A DNA stretch of 6,574 bases from Planctomycetaceae bacterium (GCA_031287585.1 JAITST010000093.1:1-6574); one strand, 5' to 3'. Counted from the stretch's first letter, positions 1-6,574 are shown. Made by a program: numbers and translations. Notes: generated by a model from the letters alone, not told the origin.

Positions 1-676
1 GACCTCGCGGGTTCGCGAAAAGACGCCCCGTGCAGTATTGCGATGTCGGCTGCACCGTCTTGCGGACAATCCAAATTTTCTGCATCCGTTTACTCAACTC
101 CGGTTGGTCTTCCGGCGTAAGTCTGAAAACCACTTCGAGAATTACAACGTCTTCTAGTGAACTTGTTTGATAACCGAACGTGAAATCGTTTTGCGATAAC
201 GTTACAATTTGACCGTCGAACCGTGCGACTGTCAGCGACTCGACGTACTCACTAATACTGCTGTTGTTCGTGCTGGTATTACGCCGAATCGCACCGCCGA
301 CCGTTCCCGGAATCCCTATCAATCCTTCAAGTCCCGCAAGTCCGCCGTGAACCGACGACGTTATAACTTTACCAAGTTTCACACCGCCGCCCGCTATGAC
401 ATTGTCGCCGTCTATACGGATGGACGTGAACGCCGCTGACGATAATCGTATAACAACACCGCGCACACCGGAATCGGAAATCAGCAGGTTAGAACCGAAC
501 CCAATCACACGTATCGGTACGCCCAACTCACGGCAATATGCCAGCAACGCACAAAGTTCATCACGGTCACGCGGTTCAGCAAAAAAGTCCACCTGCCCGC
601 CAATCTGAAACCAAGAGTGCATAGCCAACGGCACATCACGCCATACAAAATTTTTGAATTGTTCAAAGTTATCCAT
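1..676 (-). CDS. murB: MurB-like UDP-N-acetylenolpyruvoylglucosamine reductase, 3'-partial, active-site residues replaced
   Basis: MurB reduces UDP-GlcNAc-enolpyruvate to UDP-MurNAc with FAD and NADPH in the cytoplasm. The 225 visible codons (676 to 2) read without a stop off the left edge. The FAD-domain motif GSNLL is at residues 61-65, a Gly-rich AGGGVKLGKVI at 95-105, and GIPGTVGGA at 121-129. SKRMQKIWIVRK at 195-206 and the LFANP block at 219-223 place the protein firmly in the family. Three hallmark sites are changed. The usual NAGxxG after GTVGGA reads NTSTNN (133-138). The Arg of the FxYR motif (E. coli Arg159) is Gln170. The proton-donating Ser/Cys before the FxNP block (E. coli Ser229) is Arg218. 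The start at 676 fits the usual short N-terminus, but no Shine-Dalgarno is visible. btaA lies 97 bases upstream on the same strand. Family membership is near certain; activity is doubtful. The C-terminal third, with the catalytic Glu, lies outside the window. Confidence 0.9.
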   Translation of the reverse strand, partial: MDNFEQFKNFVWRDVPLAMHSWFQIGGQVDFFAEPRDRDELCALLAYCRELGVPIRVIGFGSNLLISDSGVRGVVIRLSSAAFTSIRIDGDNVIAGGGVKLGKVITSSVHGGLAGLEGLIGIPGTVGGAIRRNTSTNNSSISEYVESLTVARFDGQIVTLSQNDFTFGYQTSSLEDVVILEVVFRLTPEDQPELSKRMQKIWIVRKTVQPTSQYCTGRLFANPRG

Positions 677-746
677 AGTTTTTTTTGATAAATAATTTTT
701 GCGATTCTCCGTCAGTTGAATCCGGCGACAATAAATCGTTACATCG

Positions 747-766
747 CCGTTGGATTTAGCCGACGG
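747..766 (-). other. Short hairpin just after the btaA stop
   Basis: CCGTTGG (747-753) and CCGACGG (760-766) form a 7-bp stem, with one G-U pair, around a 6-base loop. On the minus strand it starts about 5 bases after tandem stops (TAG, then TGA) of btaA and lies between btaA and murB. No U-run follows, so it does not qualify as an intrinsic terminator. It could protect a 3' end or attenuate read-through into murB. Role unproven. Confidence 0.3.
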
Positions 767-773
767 ACGGTCA

Positions 774-1976
774 CTACCGTTTCAAATCCGCAATATAAAA
801 ACTTCCGTAAGTATGTACACGGTCTTTCTTATGTAATTCCGCCGCCTGCTCCGTGTGCATCTGCAATAACGAGCCGAGTTCGCACTTGTCACCGTTACGC
901 TCAACTGGTATCGTATCAATATATTCCGTTCGCAATCCGCCGCTGCGCCATAAAATCCGCGTTTCATGTGCGGCACGGTCAAGAATCGCGTCCCACTCGG
1001 CAACCAACGCACCGTACAAGTGATGTGACAACCAATCCATGTGGTCAAGCAAAACAAAACGCGAAATTCTCACATCTGTATCAACAGTCCGTAAAAATTG
1101 TTCAACTGTCATCGTGTGAGTCGTAATCCGATTAACCAAACCACCTTTAAGTTTTTCAAAATTCTCACGTTCAAGATATTCAGGACAACACGTCGGCAAG
1201 TACGAACCAGTCGAATAAACTCGCCAAAAATAATTGTCGTTAATCGGCAACGTGCCAAAAACGGAATCAAGACAGTCCTCTATAAACTTAACCAAACCGC
1301 CCGGATACTGCTTATTAATCTGGTTCAGTTGCGCTTCCGGGACACCAAGCATCGACATCGTTGTATTACGATTCATAATCGCGCGAATCGTTCGTCCCCA
1401 AAGACGCGGCTTAATTTTGTTAAACCAAATATCACGTTGCTCTTCGAGCGATTTTGCGTCAAGCAACTCATTTATAGGTTTACGGATTTTCGCAATCTTA
1501 TCAATGTAAGCGTTAATTCCGCGAGCGACAACACCAGTCGTACCGTGGAAATATAACGTTCGCCTCCGATGACCGAAATACTTTTTGATTTTCAAATCCC
1601 AAAAGTGACGCGACTTTTCCGGCAACAAGTCACGCAACTTATCGCGATACAATTCACGCGGATTAGCAGTATGTCCGTGACCGAACATTGTGAAGAAAGT
1701 TTCGTAATCGAGTTGCTTGATAGCCGCAATTTTGAGGTCAAGCAATGCGTTCTGACGGTAATTCATATCGACTGCATAGATATGGTTCAGCCCGCTCAAA
1801 GCATACGATAGAGCGTTACAACCAGCCGACGTAATCACAAGCAAGTTATCGTTAGCCGAAAGATTAAGCACTTCCTTATCAATACGCGGGTCTTCCCAGC
1901 AGGTATTGTAAACCAAATGCCGTCCGTGAACCATCTGAAAAACACGTCCGCTAATCCACTCTTTAATTCGCCCCAT
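774..1976 (-). CDS. btaA: BtaA-like S-adenosylmethionine:diacylglycerol 3-amino-3-carboxypropyltransferase (DUF3419)
   Basis: The family transfers the 3-amino-3-carboxypropyl group of SAM to diacylglycerol, giving diacylglyceryl homoserine, the precursor of betaine lipids (DGTS). The 400-residue product shows VYNTCWEDPRID (22-33), a SAM-binding motif I LLVITSAGCNALSYAL (45-60) and AVDMN (68-72). Further on are NYFWRVYSTGSYLP (248-261), RFVLLDHMDWL (306-316) and a GSFYIADL tail (391-398). Length and order match BtaA (about 400 residues). The frame stays open upstream to 2213. The start at 1976 is preferred because family homology begins there and a GGAG (1986-1989) sits 9 bases upstream; the 79-residue extension is low-complexity leader. 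The partner methyltransferase btaB is not in the window; the next gene downstream is murB. Tandem stops TAG and TGA end the frame. Substrate is inferred from the family, and some DUF3419 members are uncharacterised. Confidence 0.87.
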   Translation of the reverse strand: MGRIKEWISGRVFQMVHGRHLVYNTCWEDPRIDKEVLNLSANDNLLVITSAGCNALSYALSGLNHIYAVDMNYRQNALLDLKIAAIKQLDYETFFTMFGHGHTANPRELYRDKLRDLLPEKSRHFWDLKIKKYFGHRRRTLYFHGTTGVVARGINAYIDKIAKIRKPINELLDAKSLEEQRDIWFNKIKPRLWGRTIRAIMNRNTTMSMLGVPEAQLNQINKQYPGGLVKFIEDCLDSVFGTLPINDNYFWRVYSTGSYLPTCCPEYLERENFEKLKGGLVNRITTHTMTVEQFLRTVDTDVRISRFVLLDHMDWLSHHLYGALVAEWDAILDRAAHETRILWRSGGLRTEYIDTIPVERNGDKCELGSLLQMHTEQAAELHKKDRVHTYGSFYIADLKR

Positions 1977-1985
1977 AGAAATAAT

Positions 1986-1989
1986 CTCC
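1986..1989 (-). promoter_or_regulatory. Shine-Dalgarno site that fixes the btaA start
   Basis: The minus strand reads CGGAG, then nine bases, then ATG at 1976. This favours the 400-residue btaA product over the 479-residue extended frame. Confidence 0.6.
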
Positions 1990-2206
1990 GAATAAAAAAA
2001 CAGCGGCAAAATCCGCCAGCAACCAAAAAACGTGAAAACAATCCTCACGCAACAATACCCAACATTATAGATGTAACCAAAGGAAAATAATAGGTAGGGT
2101 GGGAAAAAATAAACGTGGGAATAAATACCGTGAACGCGTGCGGGATGCGCCGTTTTTTTGTCCGCTTGATTTTTTTCGGCACTAGTTATAGAATGGTAAA
2201 TGTTTG

Positions 2207-2235
2207 TTGACAATTCATTATTTCACGTTTACTAT
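2207..2235 (+). promoter_or_regulatory. Candidate sigma70-type promoter for the polysaccharide cluster, possibly giving a leaderless mRNA
   Basis: A perfect -35 TTGACA (2207-2212) is followed by a 17-base spacer and a 4/6 -10 box TACTAT (2230-2235). The -10 ends three bases before the ATG at 2239. Transcription would then begin at or within the start codon, which suits the lack of a Shine-Dalgarno sequence. The -10 box also lies inside the first copy of a 13-bp direct repeat. It is the best promoter-like element in the divergent region; unproven. Confidence 0.4.
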
Positions 2236-2259
2236 TCAATGATTAACACGTTTACTATT
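2224..2259 (+). repeat. 13-bp direct repeat straddling the deacetylase start codon
   Basis: CACGTTTACTATT occurs at 2224-2236 and again at 2247-2259, an exact match with a 23-base period. The first copy contains the putative -10 box. The second falls in codons 3-7 of the deacetylase. It may be a regulator's tandem half-sites or a small duplication that created the upstream copy. The repeat is seen; function is inferred. Confidence 0.75.
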
Positions 2260-3111
2260 GATGTTGAAGATTACTTTCAGGTTGCGGCGTTTGAGAAAAT
2301 CATTTCGCCGGATGACTGGGGAACGTTTGATTACCGTGTTGAGGCGAATACAGAACGGCTTTTGGCGTTGCTTGATGATGCCGGAGTTTGTGCTACGTTT
2401 TTTATGTTAGGTTGGATTGCGGAGCGTAGTCCGCAGTTGGTGCGTCGAATTGCGGCGGCGGGACACGAGGTTGCGTCGCACGGGTACGCTCATCAGTTGA
2501 TTTACCGGCAGTCGGCGGCACAGTTTCGCGACGATGTTCATCGGGCGAGAGCGTTGCTTTGTGATATTAGCGGTCAGGCGGTTGTCGGTTATCGCGCACC
2601 TAGTTGGTCGATTACGTCGAAGAGTTCGTGGGCGCATAGTGTTCTCATTGATGAAGGTTATAAGTACGACAGCAGCGTTTTTCCGATAAAACACGACTTG
2701 CACGGTACGCCCGACGCGCCGCGTTGTGTTCACCGTATTGAGACAGATAACGGTTCGATTATTGAGTTTCCGCCGTCAACGGTTACGTGGTTAGGGCATA
2801 ATTTTCCAACGGGCGGCGGCGGTTTTTTCCGACTGTATCCGTACTTGCTTACACGTTTTATGTTGCGTTCGATTAACCGAAAGAGGATGCCGTTCACGTT
2901 TTATATTCATCCGTGGGAAGTTGACCCGAATCAGCCGCGTATTGCGGGGGCTTCGTTCAAGAGCCGTTTCCGTCACTACGTCAATCTGCGGACAACGTAT
3001 AACAAACTCAAACGATTAGTTGGAGATTTTCGGTTTCAGTCGTTGGGGCAACAGTTTGAAACTATTGACCGCGATTCGTTACCGGTACGGCGTATTGAAC
3101 CGCAAACATAA
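2239..3111 (+). CDS. Polysaccharide deacetylase, PEP-CTERM/XrtA-locus subfamily
   Basis: This is a NodB-fold, metal-dependent carbohydrate esterase (CE4) that removes N-acetyl groups from an amino-sugar polymer. The opening MINTFTIDVEDYFQVAAFE is the signature start of the PEP-CTERM-locus deacetylases (TIGR03006-like). Active-site motifs are complete in the 290 residues: TIDVEDYF (6-13) with the acidic metal and base residues, SHGYAH (80-85) with the two metal histidines, GYRAPSWS (117-124), YKYDSSVFP (141-149) and FYIHPWEVDP (221-230) with the late catalytic His. TGGGGFFRLYP (191-201) is also typical. No signal peptide is visible, so it probably acts in the cytoplasm or on a membrane-linked intermediate. 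An upstream ATG at 2200 is in frame, but homology starts at 2239. There is no clear Shine-Dalgarno. The AAA-type gene follows after 19 bases. In known loci such enzymes sit among exopolysaccharide and exosortase genes; no exosortase is visible here. Confidence 0.92.
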   Translation: MINTFTIDVEDYFQVAAFEKIISPDDWGTFDYRVEANTERLLALLDDAGVCATFFMLGWIAERSPQLVRRIAAAGHEVASHGYAHQLIYRQSAAQFRDDVHRARALLCDISGQAVVGYRAPSWSITSKSSWAHSVLIDEGYKYDSSVFPIKHDLHGTPDAPRCVHRIETDNGSIIEFPPSTVTWLGHNFPTGGGGFFRLYPYLLTRFMLRSINRKRMPFTFYIHPWEVDPNQPRIAGASFKSRFRHYVNLRTTYNKLKRLVGDFRFQSLGQQFETIDRDSLPVRRIEPQT

Positions 3112-3117
3112 ATTTGT

Positions 3118-3123
3118 AAGGAG
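3118..3123 (+). promoter_or_regulatory. Shine-Dalgarno site of the AAA/PD-(D/E)XK gene
   Basis: AAGGAG lies seven bases before the ATG at 3131. It selects this start over the in-frame ATG at 3020, which would overlap the deacetylase and lacks family homology in its first 37 residues. It is the strongest ribosome-binding site in the window. Confidence 0.75.
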
Positions 3124-3130
3124 TATAACA

Positions 3131-4696
3131 ATGGGACTTCCCAAACTACCGTTCGGCATACAGAACTTTGAGAAACTTCGTAACCTCAACTGTTTGTATG
3201 TTGACAAGACTAAACAGATTTACGATATGATTACAAACAACTCAGGCGTAGTGTTTCTTGCTCGTCCGCGCCGTTTTGGAAAGTCGTTGATTTGTTCGGC
3301 TATTGGGGCGGTTTTCGATAACAAACGCGAGTTGTTCAAAGGGTTGTACATAGACGCGTCTGATTGGGAGTGGGAAACGTATCCTGTGATTCGCATTGAC
3401 CTTAACGCCGGCAATTATTACGACGGGCAAATCGCCCTCTATTCCACGATTGACTGTGCGTTAAAATCGTGTTCAAGACAGTACGGCATCCCGTTAGAGG
3501 GAAGTAGTTCGTCTGAAAAATTTAGTACGTTAATTGAATGTCTTTACACCAAGTTTAGCAAACCAGTAGTTGTTATCATCGACGAATACGATAAACCTTT
3601 GTTGTCAACTATCGACAAACCTGAAATTTGTGAACAATTGCGAACCGCGTTGAAGGGTTTTTACGGTGTTTTGAAAACGTCAGACCAATACCTGAAGTTC
3701 GTATTCCTGACCGGCGTTACCAAATTTTCACAAGTGAGTGTTTTTTCCGACCTCAATCAAGTGAACGATATTTCGTTTGACGAAGATTATGCCGACATTT
3801 GCGGTATCACACAAGAGGAATTGGAACAAAATTTTGAACCGTTTTTCGACGCGGCAATGAAAGAAAACGAACTAGACCGTGAAGGTTATCTCGGTAAATT
3901 AAAACTGTTTTACAATGGATATCGCTTTACAGATAAACCAATAAAGGTTTACAATCCATTTGGTCTAATCAATCACTTTACGAAGAAGTATAAATTTCAA
4001 TCGTTCTGGTACAATACTGGCACACCGGCATTTTTGATGAAACTGCTGTCAGAACAAAAAATCGACTTGGTGAATCTTGAAAAGATTGAAGTAGGTGTGA
4101 ACGAGTTCGTAAATTTCAGCATCGACAAATTGGATGCGTTGCCTATACTTTATCAGACAGGTTACTTAACGATCATCAACTTCAACAAAGATGAAAATTT
4201 TTACACATTTGATTATCCTAACCTGGAAGTCAAAACTGCGTTTGCGGACTCGTTGATGAAGGATTATTTTGGTTGCCGCGGTACCGAACAGTCATCGTTT
4301 GTGGCAAAGGTACCGCGTTTGTTGCGTGCTGGCGATATTGACGAAGTGATGGAACACATCCAATCGTTCCTCGCGGGAATACCGTACGACCTCGCAATCG
4401 CGAACGAACGTTATTATCAAACCGTTATCCACGTACTTTTCCGTATGCTGGGTTTCGATACAGATTCCGAAATACGCATTGCGAAAGGTCGTCTTGACAC
4501 GAAAGTAGAAACGAAGAACAACGTTTACTGTTTTGAATTCAAACTAAACGGTACCGCACAAGACGCAATCAACCAGATAAACACAAAAGATTATCTGACA
4601 CCTTGGCTGAAAAGCGGGAAAAAACTGTTCAAGATTGGAGTAAAGTTTGACTGTGAAGAACGAAACGTTACTGATTGGATTATTGAGCGGCAATGA
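3131..4696 (+). CDS. AAA-ATPase-like protein with C-terminal PD-(D/E)XK nuclease-like domain
   Basis: This 521-residue protein has the two-domain layout of the AAA-ATPase_like (PF09820) plus DUF1703/PD-(D/E)XK (PF08011) family, common in multiple copies in gut and environmental anaerobes; its role is not established. The N-terminus has FGIQNFEKLR and LYVDKTKQIYDMI. A family-type Walker A, ARPRRFGKSL, is at 44-53 and a Walker B, VVVIIDEYDKPLL, at 146-158. TGVTKFSQVSVFSDLNQ (194-210), YNPFGLIN (274-281), FWYNTGTP (292-299) and LYQTGYLT (340-347) follow in the usual order. The C-terminus carries GRLD (453-456) and EFK (469-471), the PD-(D/E)XK core, then QINTKDYLTPW. All key residues are present, so it looks intact. 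Base composition appears more AT-rich and Lys/Asn/Glu-rich than the flanking genes. Its stop overlaps the glycosyltransferase start by ATGA. It does not belong to polysaccharide synthesis by family and is probably a later insertion. Confidence 0.92.
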   Translation: MGLPKLPFGIQNFEKLRNLNCLYVDKTKQIYDMITNNSGVVFLARPRRFGKSLICSAIGAVFDNKRELFKGLYIDASDWEWETYPVIRIDLNAGNYYDGQIALYSTIDCALKSCSRQYGIPLEGSSSSEKFSTLIECLYTKFSKPVVVIIDEYDKPLLSTIDKPEICEQLRTALKGFYGVLKTSDQYLKFVFLTGVTKFSQVSVFSDLNQVNDISFDEDYADICGITQEELEQNFEPFFDAAMKENELDREGYLGKLKLFYNGYRFTDKPIKVYNPFGLINHFTKKYKFQSFWYNTGTPAFLMKLLSEQKIDLVNLEKIEVGVNEFVNFSIDKLDALPILYQTGYLTIINFNKDENFYTFDYPNLEVKTAFADSLMKDYFGCRGTEQSSFVAKVPRLLRAGDIDEVMEHIQSFLAGIPYDLAIANERYYQTVIHVLFRMLGFDTDSEIRIAKGRLDTKVETKNNVYCFEFKLNGTAQDAINQINTKDYLTPWLKSGKKLFKIGVKFDCEERNVTDWIIERQ

Positions 4697-5697
4697 CTAA
4701 AACATTTATTTCCGTAATTATACCTGTACGTAATGAGGCGGCTCATATCGGGCAAGTGCTGGATGCGTTATTACGGCAACGTTATCCGTCGGAACTGTTC
4801 GAGATACTCGTTATCGACGGTTGTTCGACCGACAATACCCGCGAACTTGTCACCGCGTACCAACAACGGCACGCGCAGGTACGTTTGTTCGGGAATCCGA
4901 AACGGTTGTCGAGTGCGGCACGTAATATCGGAATCGACAACTTTCGCGGCGACATCTTTCTGCTCATTGACGGTCACTGCTTAATCGACAACGACAATCT
5001 GTTCGGTGTTATCGACCGTGCGTTTCAGGACGAAACGATAGATTGCCTCGGACGACCGCAGCCGCTCGAATTACGTAACGCAAACGCAATTCAGTTGGCG
5101 ATTGCTGCCGCCCGCCGTTCGCCGCTCGGACATCATCCCGATTCATTCATCTACGCAAACAAACCGTGCATCGCTCCCGCGATAAGTATCGCTGTCGCAT
5201 ACCGCCGCTGTGTGTTTGAACGTGTCGGACGATTCGACGAAACATTCGACGCGGCGGAAGACGCAGAGTTTAACTACCGTTGTGACAAAGCGGAGCAACG
5301 GTGCCTGTTTGAACCGGAGTCCGCAATACGTTATGTTCCAAGAAAAACAATCAGCGGTTTATTCCGTCAACTTGTTCGCTACGGTCGCGGTAGAATCAAA
5401 CTAACACGCAAACACCCTGAAACGTTTTCACTAAAAAGCACGTTGCCGGCATTCTTCGTAGCAGGCGTAACAATCGGAATCATACCAGCAATGTTATCGT
5501 GGATATTCTGCGGATTGTACCTTACCGTGTTGCTGTTATATGCCGCAATAATCCTAGCCGAGACAATACGCCAAGCAATCCAAAATCGTAATTGGACATT
5601 CATATTCCTGCTGCCAGTAATTTTCACGACAATATACATATCAAGCGGAACAGGGTTGTTGGCGGAGGTTTTCTTTGGGAGAAAACGAACGGAATAA
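4693..5697 (+). CDS. Membrane-anchored family 2 glycosyltransferase (ExoA-like)
   Basis: GT2 enzymes transfer a sugar from a nucleotide donor, here probably to a lipid-linked exopolysaccharide intermediate at the inner face of the cytoplasmic membrane. The 334 residues begin with SVIIPVRNEAAHI (7-19). The nucleotide-binding VIDGCSTDNT is at 40-49, RLSSAARNIGI at 71-81, and the DxD-like LLIDGHCLID at 90-99. GRFDETFDAAEDAEFNYR (179-196) contains the ED acid pair, and QLVRYGRGR (226-234) replaces the QxxRW box. Hydrophobic stretches at about 250-290 (long enough for two helices) and 302-320 suggest two or three C-terminal membrane segments, as in ExoA-type enzymes. The ATG overlaps the previous stop (ATGA) and has no Shine-Dalgarno, so translational coupling is likely. 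The donor sugar cannot be read from the sequence. It pairs functionally with the deacetylase upstream. Confidence 0.93.
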   Translation: MTKTFISVIIPVRNEAAHIGQVLDALLRQRYPSELFEILVIDGCSTDNTRELVTAYQQRHAQVRLFGNPKRLSSAARNIGIDNFRGDIFLLIDGHCLIDNDNLFGVIDRAFQDETIDCLGRPQPLELRNANAIQLAIAAARRSPLGHHPDSFIYANKPCIAPAISIAVAYRRCVFERVGRFDETFDAAEDAEFNYRCDKAEQRCLFEPESAIRYVPRKTISGLFRQLVRYGRGRIKLTRKHPETFSLKSTLPAFFVAGVTIGIIPAMLSWIFCGLYLTVLLLYAAIILAETIRQAIQNRNWTFIFLLPVIFTTIYISSGTGLLAEVFFGRKRTE

Positions 5698-5699
5698 AC

Positions 5700-5765
5700 A
5701 GAATCATTCCTACTGAGATTTATAAGACAACTAGCATCGGAAATAACGATTTCAGACAAAGGCAT
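5700..5765 (-). pseudogene. Possible N-terminal remnant of a PIN-domain toxin
   Basis: From ATG 5765 the minus strand encodes MPLSEIVISDASCLINLSRN. The IVISDASCLINL stretch resembles the first strand and first acidic residue of PIN-domain toxins (DUF3368-like). The frame then runs into the antisense of the glycosyltransferase end, so only about 22 residues of a normal 130-170 residue toxin remain. The ATG overlaps the stop of an upstream frame by 14 bases, as toxin genes often overlap antitoxin genes. A match this short could be chance. Confidence 0.35.
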
Positions 5766-5900
5766 GTTCTTTTTCCGTCTGGTCATTTTTGTCAATGTGG
5801 TCACTAAAACGGTGCACGAGTTTGAGTTCTTTTGCAAACTGTTCCCCGTCATCATAAGCAATAGTATCTACAGAACTATTTTGCGATTGCGTGGATTTGC
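5752..5900 (-). pseudogene. Possible antitoxin or upstream-gene remnant overlapping the PIN start
   Basis: A minus-strand frame ending at TGA (5754-5752) reads VDTIAYDDGEQFAKELKL, then a charged tail ending HAFV. It has no start codon of its own before a stop near 5936, so it is truncated at its 5' end close to where the transposase remnant begins. The only support is its protein-like composition and its overlap with the PIN-like start. I do not recognise the family. Confidence 0.22.
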
Positions 5901-5933
5901 GAAAATGGTTAAGATTGGCAGTATGCGTTTCAT

Positions 5934-5972
5934 TTTAACTTTAATTTTAACTTTAATTTTAATTTTAATTTT
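5934..5972 (+). repeat. (TTTAAY)6 hexanucleotide tandem repeat in the transposase remnant
   Basis: Six exact-phase units (TTTAAC or TTTAAT) plus a final TTT encode Phe-Asn repeats just before GDKRRT. The unit is a multiple of three, so expansion keeps the frame. It occupies the short segment that in relatives holds a few varied residues before LGDKRRT. Confidence 0.9.
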
Positions 5973-6166
5973 GGTGACAAGCGTCGCACAAATCGTTACT
6001 GGATGATAGTCGGTCAATCGATACAGCATTCCCAGCGTATTGCCGCGGGACTTTCCATTCCGGCGAGTGCGAGTTCCGGTTTCGCCGTAACACAGGGAGT
6101 CTGGCGGTTTTTGGCGAACAAGAATGCCACCCCTCAACTTCTCGTTGCTCCGTTGCGGCAATTTGC

Positions 6167-6197
<31 letters not shown>

Positions 6198-6531
6198 CTC
6201 AACGGCGGTTATGTCCTTCATGTTTTCGATTGGTGTAAACTTGATTATAAAAATCATGTGTCCAAAGCCGACCGCATCAGCGATTGCCTGAAAGACTGTC
6301 ACGGCTACGACTGTCACTGCTCAACTCGCGGTCAACGCCAATGACGGTTCGCCGATTGAGTTGGTTCAATCGCATCTTAAAACGGCGAACGGTTTTTTAA
6401 GCACGATAGACAAAACCCCGGAGTCGGGAACGAATCACCTCGATCAAGTGTTGCCGATGATAACGTTGTGGTTGATGATTGCGACAGTAATTGATCCGAA
6501 GACGCGAAAGGAGTTGACGCAGGGTGTGTAA

Positions 6532-6574
6532 AAAGTTTGTAGGTATTTTGGCAGGGTATTCTATTGACAATCCC
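6532..6574. other. Right edge, no gene assigned
   Basis: A plus-strand frame from GTG 6524 stays open to the edge (CKKFVGILAGYSIDNP), but 17 codons without a ribosome-binding site or a recognised motif give no basis for a call. Confidence 0.2.

Noticed and set aside
716..1811. Several plus-strand open frames opposite btaA
   Set aside because: They lack any recognisable motif and lie opposite a well-supported gene. They are antisense shadows.
2064..2069. Perfect TATAAT on the minus strand upstream of btaA
   Set aside because: No -35-like hexamer lies 16-18 bases upstream (TATTAT at 17), and the region is AT-rich, so a lone -10 match is weak. It remains a possible promoter but is not annotated.
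1977..2213. 79-codon N-terminal extension of btaA with hydrophobic stretches that could mimic a membrane segment
   Set aside because: Family homology and a GGAG at the right spacing both place the start at 1976. The extension is AT-rich leader with no similarity.
5668..5686. Perfect 7-bp inverted repeat GTTTTCT/AGAAAAC with a 5-base loop
   Set aside because: It lies inside the last codons of the glycosyltransferase, is AT-rich and has no U-run after it, so a terminator call is not supported.
5379..5861. Minus-strand 160-residue frame opposite the glycosyltransferase end
   Set aside because: Only its PIN-like start in the intergenic part is of interest. The rest is the antisense of a well-supported GT2.

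Overview
The window looks like chromosomal DNA of a bacterium with a cell envelope, most likely a member of the Planctomycetota. That assignment is inference. It rests on the style of the partial MurB (stretches such as SKRMQKIWIVRK resemble what I recall of planctomycete MurB), on a BtaA-type betaine-lipid enzyme, on a PEP-CTERM/exosortase-type polysaccharide deacetylase, and on two genes (murB, deacetylase) that lack a clear Shine-Dalgarno sequence. A 16S gene or whole-genome placement would settle it.

Layout. Positions 1-1976 hold two minus-strand genes: btaA (1976 to 774), then a murB that runs off the left edge (676 to 2). A 262-base divergent intergenic region (1977-2238) separates them from a plus-strand cluster. 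The cluster contains a polysaccharide deacetylase (2239-3111), an AAA-ATPase-like/PD-(D/E)XK protein (3131-4696) and a family 2 glycosyltransferase with C-terminal membrane segments (4693-5697). The last two overlap by ATGA, and the first two are 19 bases apart, so the three are probably co-transcribed. Positions 5698-6574 are a decayed zone: a possible PIN-domain toxin-antitoxin remnant on the minus strand (about 5700-5900), then a frameshifted IS4-type transposase remnant on the plus strand (about 5905-6531). The transposase remnant carries two in-frame tandem repeats, (TTTAAY)6 and (CAA)10.

How the genes fit together. The deacetylase and glycosyltransferase fit an exopolysaccharide assembly operon. 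BtaA makes the homoserine head group of betaine lipids, and MurB belongs to peptidoglycan precursor synthesis, so the common theme is the cell envelope. The AAA/PD-(D/E)XK gene does not fit this theme and looks like an accessory gene inserted between the two polysaccharide genes.

The most notable point is the murB-like gene. It is collinear with the family but has replaced the FAD-binding NxGxxG motif, the active-site Arg and the catalytic Ser/Cys, although its frame is open for all 225 visible codons. I see no RNA gene, CRISPR array or complete new defence system.
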